From NCBI GenBank assembly GCA_021738065.1, contig JAIPCT010000012.1:1-59986 (forward strand): a stretch of 59,986 nt of DNA, given 5' to 3'. Source of the stretch: Burkholderiaceae bacterium (GTDB lineage: Bacteria; Pseudomonadota; Gammaproteobacteria; Burkholderiales; Rhodocyclaceae). The notes below the pieces were generated by a model. The model searched no databases. It was not told where the DNA came from and worked only from the letters and a program-made list of their open reading frames with translations. Positions 1-6,867 of the stretch are shown here, piece after piece (the stretch's first letter is position 1; every line of letters starts with the position of its first letter). The translations under genes and the position numbers were made by a program.

Positions 1-24
1 CCGTGGTTAAAGACATGACTCATG
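1..24 (+). repeat. possible end of a CACAGAG-type repeat
   Basis: The first bases of the window (GTGGTTAA followed by TGACTCATG) closely match the right end of the long inverted repeat between dsrM and dsrK (6849-6870). The window edge may cut through another copy of that element. The rest is outside the window, so this is a tentative reading. Confidence 0.3.
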
Positions 25-29
25 AACGA

Positions 30-368
30 CTAATAGCCTCCCTTGCCCTTCGGCTGCGGCAATCCGCCAACCTTGCAGCCCTCTTTCGCCGCGCCGCCGT
101 CGGGGAACAGTTCGAACAGCAGCGCGCTGTCGGCTTCCGGCATGCCGCCATCATCCTGCAGCCCCTTGATCAGATTGCGCATGTTCGGCGTATGGCCGTC
201 TTCCTTGAATTTCTCGCGCAGGTAATTGACAACCTTCCAGTGCTGATCGGTCAGGGTGATGCCGCAGGCAGCAGCGATGACGTTCACTGCTTCCTCGCTG
301 AAGTCGGGCTCCAGCAAATAGCCATAGTCGTCGACTTCCTTTTCGACGCCGTTGATGGTGTAGCTCAT
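30..368 (-). CDS. DsrC/TusE-family protein lacking the terminal cysteine
   Basis: A 112-residue DsrC-fold protein. DsrC and TusE carry sulfur on C-terminal cysteines during sulfur oxidation or tRNA thiolation. Here the upstream Cys of the pair is kept (Cys98, in EGCKVGGLPQP) but the penultimate Cys is replaced: the position eleven residues on is Lys and the chain ends GKGGY. The canonical copy at 5578 keeps both. The ATG at 368 is chosen over a longer frame because AGGAG lies about 7 nt upstream and family similarity begins there; the extension to 431 encodes low-complexity repeat-like sequence. It lies downstream of the terminator that follows the tusA gene, so it probably has its own promoter. 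A regulatory (RspA-like) or alternative sulfur-relay role is inference. Confidence 0.88.
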   Translation of the reverse strand: MSYTINGVEKEVDDYGYLLEPDFSEEAVNVIAAACGITLTDQHWKVVNYLREKFKEDGHTPNMRNLIKGLQDDGGMPEADSALLFELFPDGGAAKEGCKVGGLPQPKGKGGY

Positions 369-501
369 AAGGTTTCTCCTCTCAAAAAATTGCCCTTCCC
401 ATGGGGGCGAAGGTGGGGTTTCGCGACGCACTGCGTCGTGCCACCGTAGCCGGCCGGCAATGCAGTGCCGGCCGTGGAACGGGGCTGGGGGATGGGTTCA
501 T

Positions 502-541
502 AAAAAAATCGTTTTGCGGAAGGCTTCAAGCCTTCCGCAAA
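502..541 (-). terminator. rho-independent terminator after the tandem tusA gene
   Basis: An inverted repeat (513-524 with 530-541, arms TTTGCGGAAGGC) includes the last codons of the tusA gene. On the minus strand it is followed by a run of seven T residues. It should end the three-gene unit that starts at 1888. Confidence 0.75.
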
Positions 542-1008
542 TAGAACTCGTGCACGCCGCGTCCGGATTCATGCGAGAAAATCAGTTCCGCGGCACCCGC
601 CTTGGCCCAGGACGTGATGTCGTCAGCCGATCCGGGGCAATCGCTCACCAGCTGCAGCACCTCGCCGACCTGCATGCCGTCGAGCAGTTTCTTGGCCTGC
701 ACGATAGGGCCGGGGCAAGACACGCCGCGCATGTCCAGCGTGACATGGGCAACCGGTGTGGCGTTGGCGCCGCCTGCGCGCTGGATCCGGTAGGCCGTTT
801 TGCCATCGGCCTGTTTCTGACTGCCAAGGACGACGTTGCCGGTGACTTTCGCCCAGGCGAATAGGTCATCGGCCGTACCCGGGCAATCTGAAATCAGGCA
901 AAGCGTCTGACCGGCTTGCAGGTCGTCGATCAACTTCTTGGCACCGAGCAAGGGGGCCGGACAGGGCATTCCACTGACATCAAGCGTCACGGTGGCGACT
1001 TCGGACAT
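526..1008 (-). CDS. tandem TusA-domain sulfur carrier
   Basis: A 160-residue protein made of two TusA/SirA-like domains in tandem, about residues 5-78 and 86-160. Each has the CPxP motif with the persulfide-carrying cysteine (Cys16 in CPAP, Cys98 in CPGP) and a second conserved DCPG segment. TusA proteins hand sulfane sulfur from rhodanese or cysteine desulfurase to DsrE/DsrEFH or to tRNA-modifying enzymes. Single-domain TusA is about 75-80 residues, so this is a fused or duplicated form. It follows the Cas6-like gene by 17 bp and is divergent from the dsr operon, which supports a role in sulfur delivery to reverse Dsr (inference). An AGGAG-like site precedes the ATG. Confidence 0.92.
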   Translation of the reverse strand: MSEVATVTLDVSGMPCPAPLLGAKKLIDDLQAGQTLCLISDCPGTADDLFAWAKVTGNVVLGSQKQADGKTAYRIQRAGGANATPVAHVTLDMRGVSCPGPIVQAKKLLDGMQVGEVLQLVSDCPGSADDITSWAKAGAAELIFSHESGRGVHEFYLRKA

Positions 1009-1025
1009 GAGCTTCTCCTCGATTG

Positions 1026-1619
1026 TTAGTCGCCGACTGCGACGACCGATTTATGGGGAACGAAAATGCCGCATCCGAGCGCGCGATGCGCGCCCAGACC
1101 GGCTTCCTGCATCGCCAGGGATTCGGATCCACTCAGGCCATGCAACATCAGGCTGAAACCACGCACCGGTCCGGATGCGGTACGCAACTCGCGTGCCTTG
1201 CCGGTAATCAGTTGCGGCTTGAAACCGCGCGCCTCGAGCAACGTCTCGCAGAGCGCCAGAAACTCTATTTCGTCATCAGTGCCGACGCTGACGAAATGCG
1301 AATACACCACGCCCCGGGCAGGAAGCAACGGCCGACAAGCGCACTTGCCCAACTCGAGCGATGCGCCATCCAGATCGAGCCGTGTGCCAGCCAGAAAGTC
1401 GGCGCTGGCGCTACGGCGCATCGGCAGACGCAATATCAGGCGACTGCGACGGCCGACAAAGCGAACGCCGGCACCATGCGCCAAGCCGGCCAGCGGCAGA
1501 ATGCCTGCCTCCGGCTCGTCGTCGAACCAGGGCAAGGCCTGCCGCACTGCCGCTGACAGGGCGCTGGCGTGATCATCTTCAAGTGTTCCGCTGGCCAGCG
1601 AGAACACCACATCGACCAT
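1026..1619 (-). CDS. Cas6/Cmx6-like RAMP-fold protein in a sulfur-transfer operon
   Basis: About 197 residues. The family signature is visible from memory of the type I-MYXAN Cas6/Cmx6 group: an N-terminal MVDVVFSL segment, ALPWFDDEPEAGI, the RLILRLPMRR strand, and a C-terminal glycine-rich loop GAHRALGCGIFVPHK. Cas6 proteins cut CRISPR precursor RNA, but no repeat array or other cas gene is in this window. The gene lies between a small unknown gene and a tandem TusA and faces dsrA. A TTG codon at 1652 overlaps the stop of the upstream gene and would add 11 residues; the ATG at 1619 is preferred because family similarity begins there. Whether it binds RNA here is unknown; assignment to the family is fairly sure, function is not. 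Confidence 0.8.
   Translation of the reverse strand: MVDVVFSLASGTLEDDHASALSAAVRQALPWFDDEPEAGILPLAGLAHGAGVRFVGRRSRLILRLPMRRSASADFLAGTRLDLDGASLELGKCACRPLLPARGVVYSHFVSVGTDDEIEFLALCETLLEARGFKPQLITGKARELRTASGPVRGFSLMLHGLSGSESLAMQEAGLGAHRALGCGIFVPHKSVVAVGD
1395..1417 (-). repeat. 23-bp dispersed motif, copy 1
   Basis: Minus-strand copy of the motif that begins GCCGT and ends CAGCGCCGACTTT. Here it is inside the Cas6-like gene, read in a frame that gives RSASADF, unlike the SPAPT reading seen in other copies. This copy is the most divergent one (GTAGCG instead of GTRTCR). Confidence 0.6.
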
Positions 1620-1648
1620 CACGCTTGATGCTTCCTCAGGTGAACGGC

Positions 1649-1888
1649 TCAATCAGTATCCTTTTCCTTATCGGCCATGCCCGGCTGCGCCGCTGCCCAG
1701 GCGCTGAGCACTTTTCCCCAATGGGAGGCGGTCACCGGGTCGATGTCAAAAATGGTGAAACGACTGCCCTCGCGAATACGCGTGCGCAACAGCGGCATGC
1801 CGCCGGCATCGAAGACGAACTCCTGCAGTTCAATCTCCTGATTGCCGATGGGTACGCGGAACTTGTCGAGCGAGGTAACAGTATCCAA
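1649..1888 (-). CDS. small conserved-looking protein upstream of the Cas6-like gene
   Basis: A 79-residue protein that I cannot assign to a family. It has no signal peptide or membrane segment, and its composition is mixed acidic and hydrophobic, with an IELQEFVFDAGGMPLLRTRI core that looks like a beta-rich small fold. The start is a TTG codon: no upstream ATG is in frame and an AGAGGAA ribosome-binding site sits 7 nt before it. Its stop overlaps the possible TTG start of the Cas6-like gene by the TTGA pattern. First gene of the minus-strand unit facing dsrA, so probably co-expressed with the TusA protein. Confidence 0.75.
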   Translation of the reverse strand: MDTVTSLDKFRVPIGNQEIELQEFVFDAGGMPLLRTRIREGSRFTIFDIDPVTASHWGKVLSAWAAAQPGMADKEKDTD

Positions 1889-2075
1889 AGTTATTCCTCT
1901 ATTTGGTGGCAGACTATGGCATCAGCAATGGGTGAACGACCATCACCGAATGGGAGTGCAAGGATATAACTCTTTCGGGTAGGTCGTATTACCTACCGGG
2001 AGTATGGTTTGTGCACCGCACAGACTCATACCATGTTCCCATCACGTTACCCCCCCGACAACGAGGAGAAACCCC
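1889..2075. promoter_or_regulatory. divergent promoter region of dsrA with an inverted repeat
   Basis: The gap between the minus-strand sulfur-carrier unit and dsrA. It contains a perfect inverted repeat, GGTAGGT at 1978-1984 and ACCTACC at 1991-1997, separated by 6 bp. Its size and placement 80-100 bp before the dsrA ATG fit an operator for a dimeric regulator. No matching regulator can be named from the sequence. AGGAG at 2064-2068 is the dsrA ribosome-binding site. Confidence 0.5.
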
Positions 2076-3371
2076 ATGGCCAAGCCCATGCACCCAACAC
2101 CGAATCTGGATCAACTGGAAAGCGGCCCCTGGCCGAGCTTTGTCACCGGCCTCAAGCGCCTGGCCAAGGACAAGGACTACATGGTCGATATCCTCGGCCA
2201 TCTTGAGCATTCCTACCAGACCCGCAAGGGCTACTGGAAGGGTGGCACGGTTGGCGTACGTGGCTACGGCGGCGGCGTCATTCCCCGCTTCAGCGAAATC
2301 AAGGACGACGCCGGCAAGCCGGTATTCAAGGATGCGGCCGAATTCCACACCCTGCGCATCATGCCGCCTCCCGGCATGCACTACAACACGGCGACACTGC
2401 GCCAGTTCTGCGATATCTGGGAAGAGCACGGCTCCGGCCTGATTGCCTTCCATGGCCAGTCCGGCGACATCATGTTCCAGGGCGCTACCTCGGAAAACGT
2501 GCAGCCGGCCTTCGATGCGATCAATGACATGGGCTTCGACATGGGCGGTGCCGGCCCGGCCGTGCGCACCTCGATGTCCTGTGTCGGCGCGGCGCGCTGC
2601 GAGCAGTCCTGCTACGACGAAGCCAAGGCGCACCGCGAAGTGCTCAACACCTTCCTCGACGACATCCACCGTCCGGCCCTGCCCTACAAGTTCAAGTTCA
2701 AGTTCTCCGGCTGCCCCAACGACTGCATGAACTCCATCCAGCGTTCGGACATGGCCGTGATCGGCACCTGGCGCGACAACATCCGCACCGACGAGGCGCT
2801 GGCGAAGAAGTGGTTTGCCAAGCATGGCATGAACGAACTGGTCAATGACGTCGTCGCCCGCTGCCCGACCAAGGCGATCCAGATCAAGGAAATCAAGGAC
2901 GTCCGCAAGGGCGACAATTTCAGCAGCGTGGCGGTTAACGACAGCCAAGCCCTGGAAATCGACAACAAGGACTGCGTGCGCTGCATGCACTGCATCAACG
3001 TCATGACCGGCGCCCTGGCAACCGGTGTCGACAAGGGCGCGACCATCCTGATGGGCGGCAAGCGCACGCTGAAAATTGGCGACCTGATGGGCACCGTGGT
3101 GATCCCCTTCCTGCCGCTGAAGACCGACGAGGACTACGAGAAGCTGGTTGACCTGGGCCAGAAGACCATCGATTTCTTCGCTGAAAACGCGCTGGAGCAT
3201 GAGCGCACCGGCGAAATGATCGAGCGCATCGGCCTGGTGAATTTCCTTGAGGGCATCGAAGTCGACATCGATCCCAACATGGTCTCGGCCCCGCGCATGA
3301 ACCCCTACGTCAATACCATCGGCTGGGACGACGAAGTCGCCAAGATCAACGCCAAAAAAGCTGCTGCCTGA
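2076..3371 (+). CDS. dsrA: reverse dissimilatory sulfite reductase alpha subunit
   Basis: A 431-residue cytoplasmic siroheme-[4Fe-4S] enzyme subunit. With DsrB it oxidises persulfidic sulfur carried on DsrC toward sulfite. Siroheme-cluster ligands are seen as C-X5-C (Cys169, Cys175) with a nearby Cys179, and C-X3-C in SGCPNDC (Cys213, Cys217). An inserted ferredoxin domain carries CVRCMHC at about 300-306 with a further Cys in the RCPTKAI segment. The ATG at 2076 has GAGGAG 8 nt upstream; a 24-residue in-frame extension is rejected as unlike the family. First gene of a co-directional run through 15755. Presence of dsrEFH and dsrL marks the oxidative (reverse) type rather than sulfate respiration. 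Confidence 0.98.
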   Translation: MAKPMHPTPNLDQLESGPWPSFVTGLKRLAKDKDYMVDILGHLEHSYQTRKGYWKGGTVGVRGYGGGVIPRFSEIKDDAGKPVFKDAAEFHTLRIMPPPGMHYNTATLRQFCDIWEEHGSGLIAFHGQSGDIMFQGATSENVQPAFDAINDMGFDMGGAGPAVRTSMSCVGAARCEQSCYDEAKAHREVLNTFLDDIHRPALPYKFKFKFSGCPNDCMNSIQRSDMAVIGTWRDNIRTDEALAKKWFAKHGMNELVNDVVARCPTKAIQIKEIKDVRKGDNFSSVAVNDSQALEIDNKDCVRCMHCINVMTGALATGVDKGATILMGGKRTLKIGDLMGTVVIPFLPLKTDEDYEKLVDLGQKTIDFFAENALEHERTGEMIERIGLVNFLEGIEVDIDPNMVSAPRMNPYVNTIGWDDEVAKINAKKAAA

Positions 3372-3382
3372 GGAGATTGAGC

Positions 3383-4471
3383 ATGAATGCACCTACCCCC
3401 GCCGCCCCGCTGCGCAAAGCCGTCGAATGCGGCGTGCCGGACAACACGCCGCACCTGCACCCGACGATGCTGAAGAACTACGGCAACTGGAAGTATCACG
3501 ACCGGCCCCGTCCGGGCGTGCTGCACCACGTCGCGCACAGCGGCGATGAAATCTGGACGGTGCGTGCCGGCACCCAGCGCCAGATGGACGTTTTCACCAT
3601 TCGCACGCTATGCGACATCGCCGACAAGTTCGCCGAAGGCTTCGTCCGCTTCACCATCCGCTCCAACATCGAGTTCATGGTTGCCGACCCGAAAAAGGTC
3701 GATCCGATGATCGTCGAGCTGGAAAAGAACGGCTTTCCGGTGGGCGGCACGGGCAACTCCGTATCGATGGTGTCCCACACCCAGGGCTGGCTGCACTGTG
3801 ACATCCCCGGCACCGACGCTTCGGGCGTGGTCAAGTCGATGATGGACGAGCTCTACAACGAGTTCAAGACCGAGGAGATGCCCAACCGCGTGCATATGTC
3901 CACCTCCTGCTGCGAAATCAATTGCGGCGGCCAGGCCGACATCGCCATCATCATCCAGCACACCAAGCCGCCCAAGATCAATCACGATATGGTCGCCAAC
4001 GTCTGCGAGCGCCCCACCGTGGTCGCCCGCTGCCCGGTGGCCGCGATTCGTCCGGCGCTGGTCAACGGCAAGCCTTCGCTCGAAGTCGATGAAAAGAAAT
4101 GCATCTGCTGCGGCGCCTGCTACCCTCCCTGCCCGCCGATGCAGATCAACGACCCCGAGTATTCCAAGCTGGCGATCTGGGTCGGTGGCAAGAACTCCAA
4201 CGCACGCGGCAAGCCCACTTTCATGAAGATGGTTGCCTCCGGCCTGCCCAACAACGCACCACGCTGGCCCGAAGTCAATGCCGCGGTGGGCAACATCCTG
4301 CGCACTTACAAGGCCGATGCCCGCCCGTGGGAGCGCCTCTCCGACTGGATCGACCGTATCGGCTGGCCGCGTTTCTTCGAAAAGACCGGGCTGCCCTTCA
4401 CCAAGTACCTGATCGACGACTGGCGTGGTTCGCGTGCCAATCTGAACGCTTCTACCCACATCCGCTTCTGA
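3383..4471 (+). CDS. dsrB: reverse dissimilatory sulfite reductase beta subunit
   Basis: 362 residues, the partner of DsrA in the alpha2beta2 enzyme and the subunit that carries the catalytically competent siroheme in characterised homologues. Siroheme-cluster ligands appear in SCCEINCGG (Cys176, Cys177, Cys181). A ferredoxin domain follows with KKCICCGACYPPCPP (about 240-250) and the earlier RCPVAAI segment. AGGAG spans the dsrA stop and lies 7 nt before the ATG at 3383; a TTG two codons upstream is not needed. The 11-bp gap to dsrA implies coupled translation and equal dosage. Confidence 0.98.
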   Translation: MNAPTPAAPLRKAVECGVPDNTPHLHPTMLKNYGNWKYHDRPRPGVLHHVAHSGDEIWTVRAGTQRQMDVFTIRTLCDIADKFAEGFVRFTIRSNIEFMVADPKKVDPMIVELEKNGFPVGGTGNSVSMVSHTQGWLHCDIPGTDASGVVKSMMDELYNEFKTEEMPNRVHMSTSCCEINCGGQADIAIIIQHTKPPKINHDMVANVCERPTVVARCPVAAIRPALVNGKPSLEVDEKKCICCGACYPPCPPMQINDPEYSKLAIWVGGKNSNARGKPTFMKMVASGLPNNAPRWPEVNAAVGNILRTYKADARPWERLSDWIDRIGWPRFFEKTGLPFTKYLIDDWRGSRANLNASTHIRF

Positions 4472-4494
4472 GTTCACGTTAGGAACGCCAACTC

Positions 4495-4854
4495 ATGCTA
4501 ATCGCAGTCACCATCAACGAAGGGCCCTACCAGCATCAGGCCAGCGATTCCGCTTACCTGTTCTGCAAGGCCGCACTGGAGAAAGGCCACGAGATCCGTC
4601 GCGTGTTCTTCTACAACGATGGCGTGAACAACGCCTCCTCGCTGACCGAACCGCCGCAGGACGACCGCAACATCGTCCAGCGCTGGTCGAAACTGGCGGA
4701 AGAACACAAGCTCGACCTCGTGGTCTGCGTTGCCGCTGCCCTGCGCCGCGGCATCCGCGACGAAAACCTGGCGCCGGGCTTTCGCATCTCGGGACTCGGC
4801 CAACTGGTCGAGGCCGGCATCGAGGCCGATCGCCTCGTGACCTTTGGAGACTGA
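4495..4854 (+). CDS. dsrE: sulfurtransferase subunit DsrE
   Basis: 119 residues of the DsrE/TusD family. DsrE, F and H form a hexamer that accepts persulfide from TusA and passes it to DsrC. The active-site cysteine is Cys78 in LVVCVAA, the same position reported as essential in Allochromatium vinosum. Small cytoplasmic Rossmann-like protein with no signal peptide. AGGA precedes the ATG. The stop overlaps the dsrF start region by 1-2 nt spacing, as expected for a fixed-stoichiometry complex. Confidence 0.97.
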   Translation: MLIAVTINEGPYQHQASDSAYLFCKAALEKGHEIRRVFFYNDGVNNASSLTEPPQDDRNIVQRWSKLAEEHKLDLVVCVAAALRRGIRDENLAPGFRISGLGQLVEAGIEADRLVTFGD

Positions 4855-4855
4855 C

Positions 4856-5227
4856 ATGAGCGAAGGAGCCATCAAGAAATTCATGTTCGTCAATCGCAAG
4901 GCGCCTTACGGCACCATCTATGCGCTTGAGTCGCTGGAAGTGGTGCTGATCACGGCCGCCTTCGATCAGGATGTCAGCCTCGTCTTCATGGACGACGGCG
5001 TGTTCCAGCTGAAGAAGGGCCAGCAAACCAAGGGCATCGAGAACAAGAATTTCTCGCCGACCTACCGGGCGCTGGACGGTTACGACATCGAGAAACTGTA
5101 TGTCGAAGAAGAGGCACTGGCCGCCCGCGGCCTGAGCGAAGAGGATCTGCTGGTCGACGTCACGGTCATGCCACGTGCCGAACTGGGCAAGCTGATGGAT
5201 GAGATGGACGTCGTCCTCAGCTTCTAA
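4856..5227 (+). CDS. dsrF: DsrEFH complex subunit DsrF
   Basis: 123 residues, DsrE-like fold (TusC homologue). The family is a structural subunit of the DsrE2F2H2 hexamer; no cysteine is present in the position corresponding to DsrE Cys78, as in known DsrF proteins. The ATG at 4856 follows the dsrE stop by one base, with GGAG upstream; a TTG start four codons earlier inside dsrE is less likely. Co-translated with dsrE and dsrH. Confidence 0.96.
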   Translation: MSEGAIKKFMFVNRKAPYGTIYALESLEVVLITAAFDQDVSLVFMDDGVFQLKKGQQTKGIENKNFSPTYRALDGYDIEKLYVEEEALAARGLSEEDLLVDVTVMPRAELGKLMDEMDVVLSF

Positions 5228-5239
5228 GGGAGATAGAAC

Positions 5240-5536
5240 ATGCTGCACATCGTCAATAAATCCGCCGCGGAACGCAACGCACTGGATTCCTGCCTGCGCG
5301 TCGCGCAAGGCGGCGCCATCCTGCTGATCGAGGACGCGGTTTACGCTGCCACCAAGGGCAATGAAGCAGAGTCCCGCTTGCGTGACGCTCAATCGCACCT
5401 CAAGATTTATGTACTCGCGCCGGATCTTGAGGCGCGCGGCATGCAGGACCGCATCATGGAAGGCGTTACCACCGTCGATTACGGCGGCTTCGTCGATCTC
5501 GTCACGGAACACAAAAACTGCCAATCCTGGCTGTAG
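5240..5536 (+). CDS. dsrH: DsrEFH complex subunit DsrH
   Basis: 98 residues, TusB homologue and third subunit of the sulfurtransferase hexamer. Cys18 lies at the position of the conserved Cys of A. vinosum DsrH (Cys20). The protein begins with the typical MLHIVNKS strand and ends in a hydrophobic QSWL tail. GGGAGA before the ATG. It is 12 bp from dsrF and 41 bp from dsrC. Confidence 0.96.
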   Translation: MLHIVNKSAAERNALDSCLRVAQGGAILLIEDAVYAATKGNEAESRLRDAQSHLKIYVLAPDLEARGMQDRIMEGVTTVDYGGFVDLVTEHKNCQSWL

Positions 5537-5577
5537 ACACACACTTCAAAACCCCGCATTTCACCAAGGAGACACAC

Positions 5578-5913
5578 ATGTCCACCATCGAAGTCAACGG
5601 CAAATCCTACGAAACCGACGAAGAAGGCTACCTGGTCAATCTCGCCGAATGGAACGAGGAAGTCGGCAGCTATCTCGCGACCACCGAAAGCGTGGAAATG
5701 ACCGACCAGCACTGGGAAGTCATCAATTTCCTGCGCGACTACTACAACGAATTCCAGATTGCCCCGGCCGTGCGCGTGCTGACCAAGGCGATCGGCAAGA
5801 AGCTCGGCGCCGACAAGGGCACCAGCCAGTACCTGTACGACCTGTTCCCCTACGGTCCCGCCAAGCAGGCCTGCAAGATCGCCGGCCTGCCCAAGCCGAC
5901 CGGTTGCGTCTAA
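5578..5913 (+). CDS. dsrC: sulfur carrier and DsrAB substrate protein DsrC
   Basis: 111 residues. Carries the full C-terminal arm, Cys99 and Cys110 (C-X10-C, in CKIAGLPKPTGCV), which swings into DsrAB with bound sulfur and can form an intramolecular trisulfide or disulfide. DsrEFH donates sulfur to the penultimate Cys in the family. GGAG precedes the ATG. It is followed by a strong hairpin plus T-run, so it may be made in excess over the downstream membrane complex. Compare the cysteine-deficient paralogue at 30-368. Confidence 0.98.
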   Translation: MSTIEVNGKSYETDEEGYLVNLAEWNEEVGSYLATTESVEMTDQHWEVINFLRDYYNEFQIAPAVRVLTKAIGKKLGADKGTSQYLYDLFPYGPAKQACKIAGLPKPTGCV

Positions 5914-5943
5914 AGCCATTGAAGAAACGCGTTTGATTGGGGT

Positions 5944-5990
5944 AGGCGTCGATGTGGTTTTCCTTGTACCCGCCGACGCCTCTTTTTGTC
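5944..5990 (+). terminator. hairpin with T-run between dsrC and dsrM
   Basis: Perfect 8-bp stem AGGCGTCG (5944-5951) with CGACGCCT (5974-5981), followed by TCTTTTTGT. The 22-nt loop is long, and an alternative GGGTA/TACCC pairing overlaps it. Position inside the operon suggests partial termination or attenuation that lowers dsrMKLJOP relative to dsrABEFHC. Confidence 0.6.
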
Positions 5991-6039
5991 TTCCTCACTG
6001 TTCGTGAGCGCCGACCCTAGCCCGGGATATTCCTGACCA

Positions 6040-6765
6040 ATGAATTATCTTTTTGCGCTGCTGTTCTACATCGCCACGCTGATTCTGGTGGGCGGTGTCG
6101 CATACCGGGTCTACGATTACGCGCGCACGCCGGCCCCGCTGAAGATCCCGACCACGCCGGCACCGACCACGACGAGCGGCGTGGCCTTTCGCATGTTCCG
6201 CGAAGTGGTGTTTTTTGAAAGCCTGTTCAAATCCAACCTGTGGATCTGGGCACTGGGCTGGCTGTTCCACGTCGGGCTGGCGCTGGTGCTGCTGCGCCAT
6301 CTGCGCTACTTCACCGAGCCGGTAAATTTCATCATCGCCTTCATCCAGCCCTTCGGCATGTATGCCGGCTTCGCCATGGCCGCCGGCCTGGCCGGGCTCT
6401 GGGCCAGGCGTTTTCTGGTCGAGCGCATTCGCTACATCTCGACCCCTTCCGATCATCTGATGCTGGCCCTGCTGCTAGGGCTAGCCGTCACCGGCCTGCT
6501 GATGAAGTTCGTCATGCACACCGACATCGTCGCCGTGAAGACCTTCTTCCTTGGCCTGATGGTATTCGAGATCAATCCGCTGCCCTCGCATCCCGGGCTG
6601 TATCTGCATCTGGGCATGGTCGTGCTGCTGATGATGATTTTCCCGATCAGCAAACTGCTGCATGCCCCCGGCCTGTTCTTCTCGCCCACCCGCAACCAGG
6701 TGGACAACCCGCGCGAAACACGCCACCTCGCGCCGTGGGCCGCCCAACTGGAGCGCAAGGCATGA
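6040..6765 (+). CDS. dsrM: DsrM, membrane cytochrome b subunit of DsrMKJOP
   Basis: 241 residues with about five hydrophobic segments and conserved histidines in the helices (for example FHVGLALVLLRHLRYF), the NarI-like fold that binds two b hemes and exchanges electrons with the quinone pool. It is the membrane partner of DsrK in the transmembrane DsrMKJOP complex. The ATG at 6040 gives the usual MNYLFALLFYIATL first helix; the ribosome-binding site is weak, consistent with the intercistronic hairpin just upstream. Its stop is followed immediately by the CACAGAG repeat. Confidence 0.96.
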   Translation: MNYLFALLFYIATLILVGGVAYRVYDYARTPAPLKIPTTPAPTTTSGVAFRMFREVVFFESLFKSNLWIWALGWLFHVGLALVLLRHLRYFTEPVNFIIAFIQPFGMYAGFAMAAGLAGLWARRFLVERIRYISTPSDHLMLALLLGLAVTGLLMKFVMHTDIVAVKTFFLGLMVFEINPLPSHPGLYLHLGMVVLLMMIFPISKLLHAPGLFFSPTRNQVDNPRETRHLAPWAAQLERKA

Positions 6766-6773
6766 AATTCTTG

Positions 6774-6854
6774 AACCACAGAGACACAGAGACACAGAGG
6801 AAAAACAAAGAGAATGGTTTTGGCTTATCTCTGTGTCTCTGTGTCTCTGTGGTT
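6774..6854. repeat. perfect 26-bp inverted repeat between dsrM and dsrK
   Basis: Left arm 6774-6799 and right arm 6829-6854 are exact inverted complements and consist of near-tandem CACAGAGA units. The 29-nt loop is A-rich. As RNA it would form a very stable hairpin in the 102-bp dsrM-dsrK gap. A related element lies at 10466-10565 and a decayed one at about 15841-15990. Confidence 0.92.
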
Positions 6855-6867
6855 AAGGTTTTGACTC

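Noticed and set aside
424..438. CGACGCACTGCGTCG palindrome before the DsrC-like gene as a RegA site
   Set aside because: Half-site spacing differs (N7) from all the other boxes and it lies in repeat-like sequence; kept only as a weak candidate.
1989..3392. 467-codon frame antisense to dsrA
   Set aside because: Same cause; fully overlapped by dsrA with its cofactor ligands.
6774..6854. CACAGAG tandem units as a CRISPR array
   Set aside because: The units have no spacers of constant length and form a single inverted repeat. The Cas6-like gene is therefore not explained by it.
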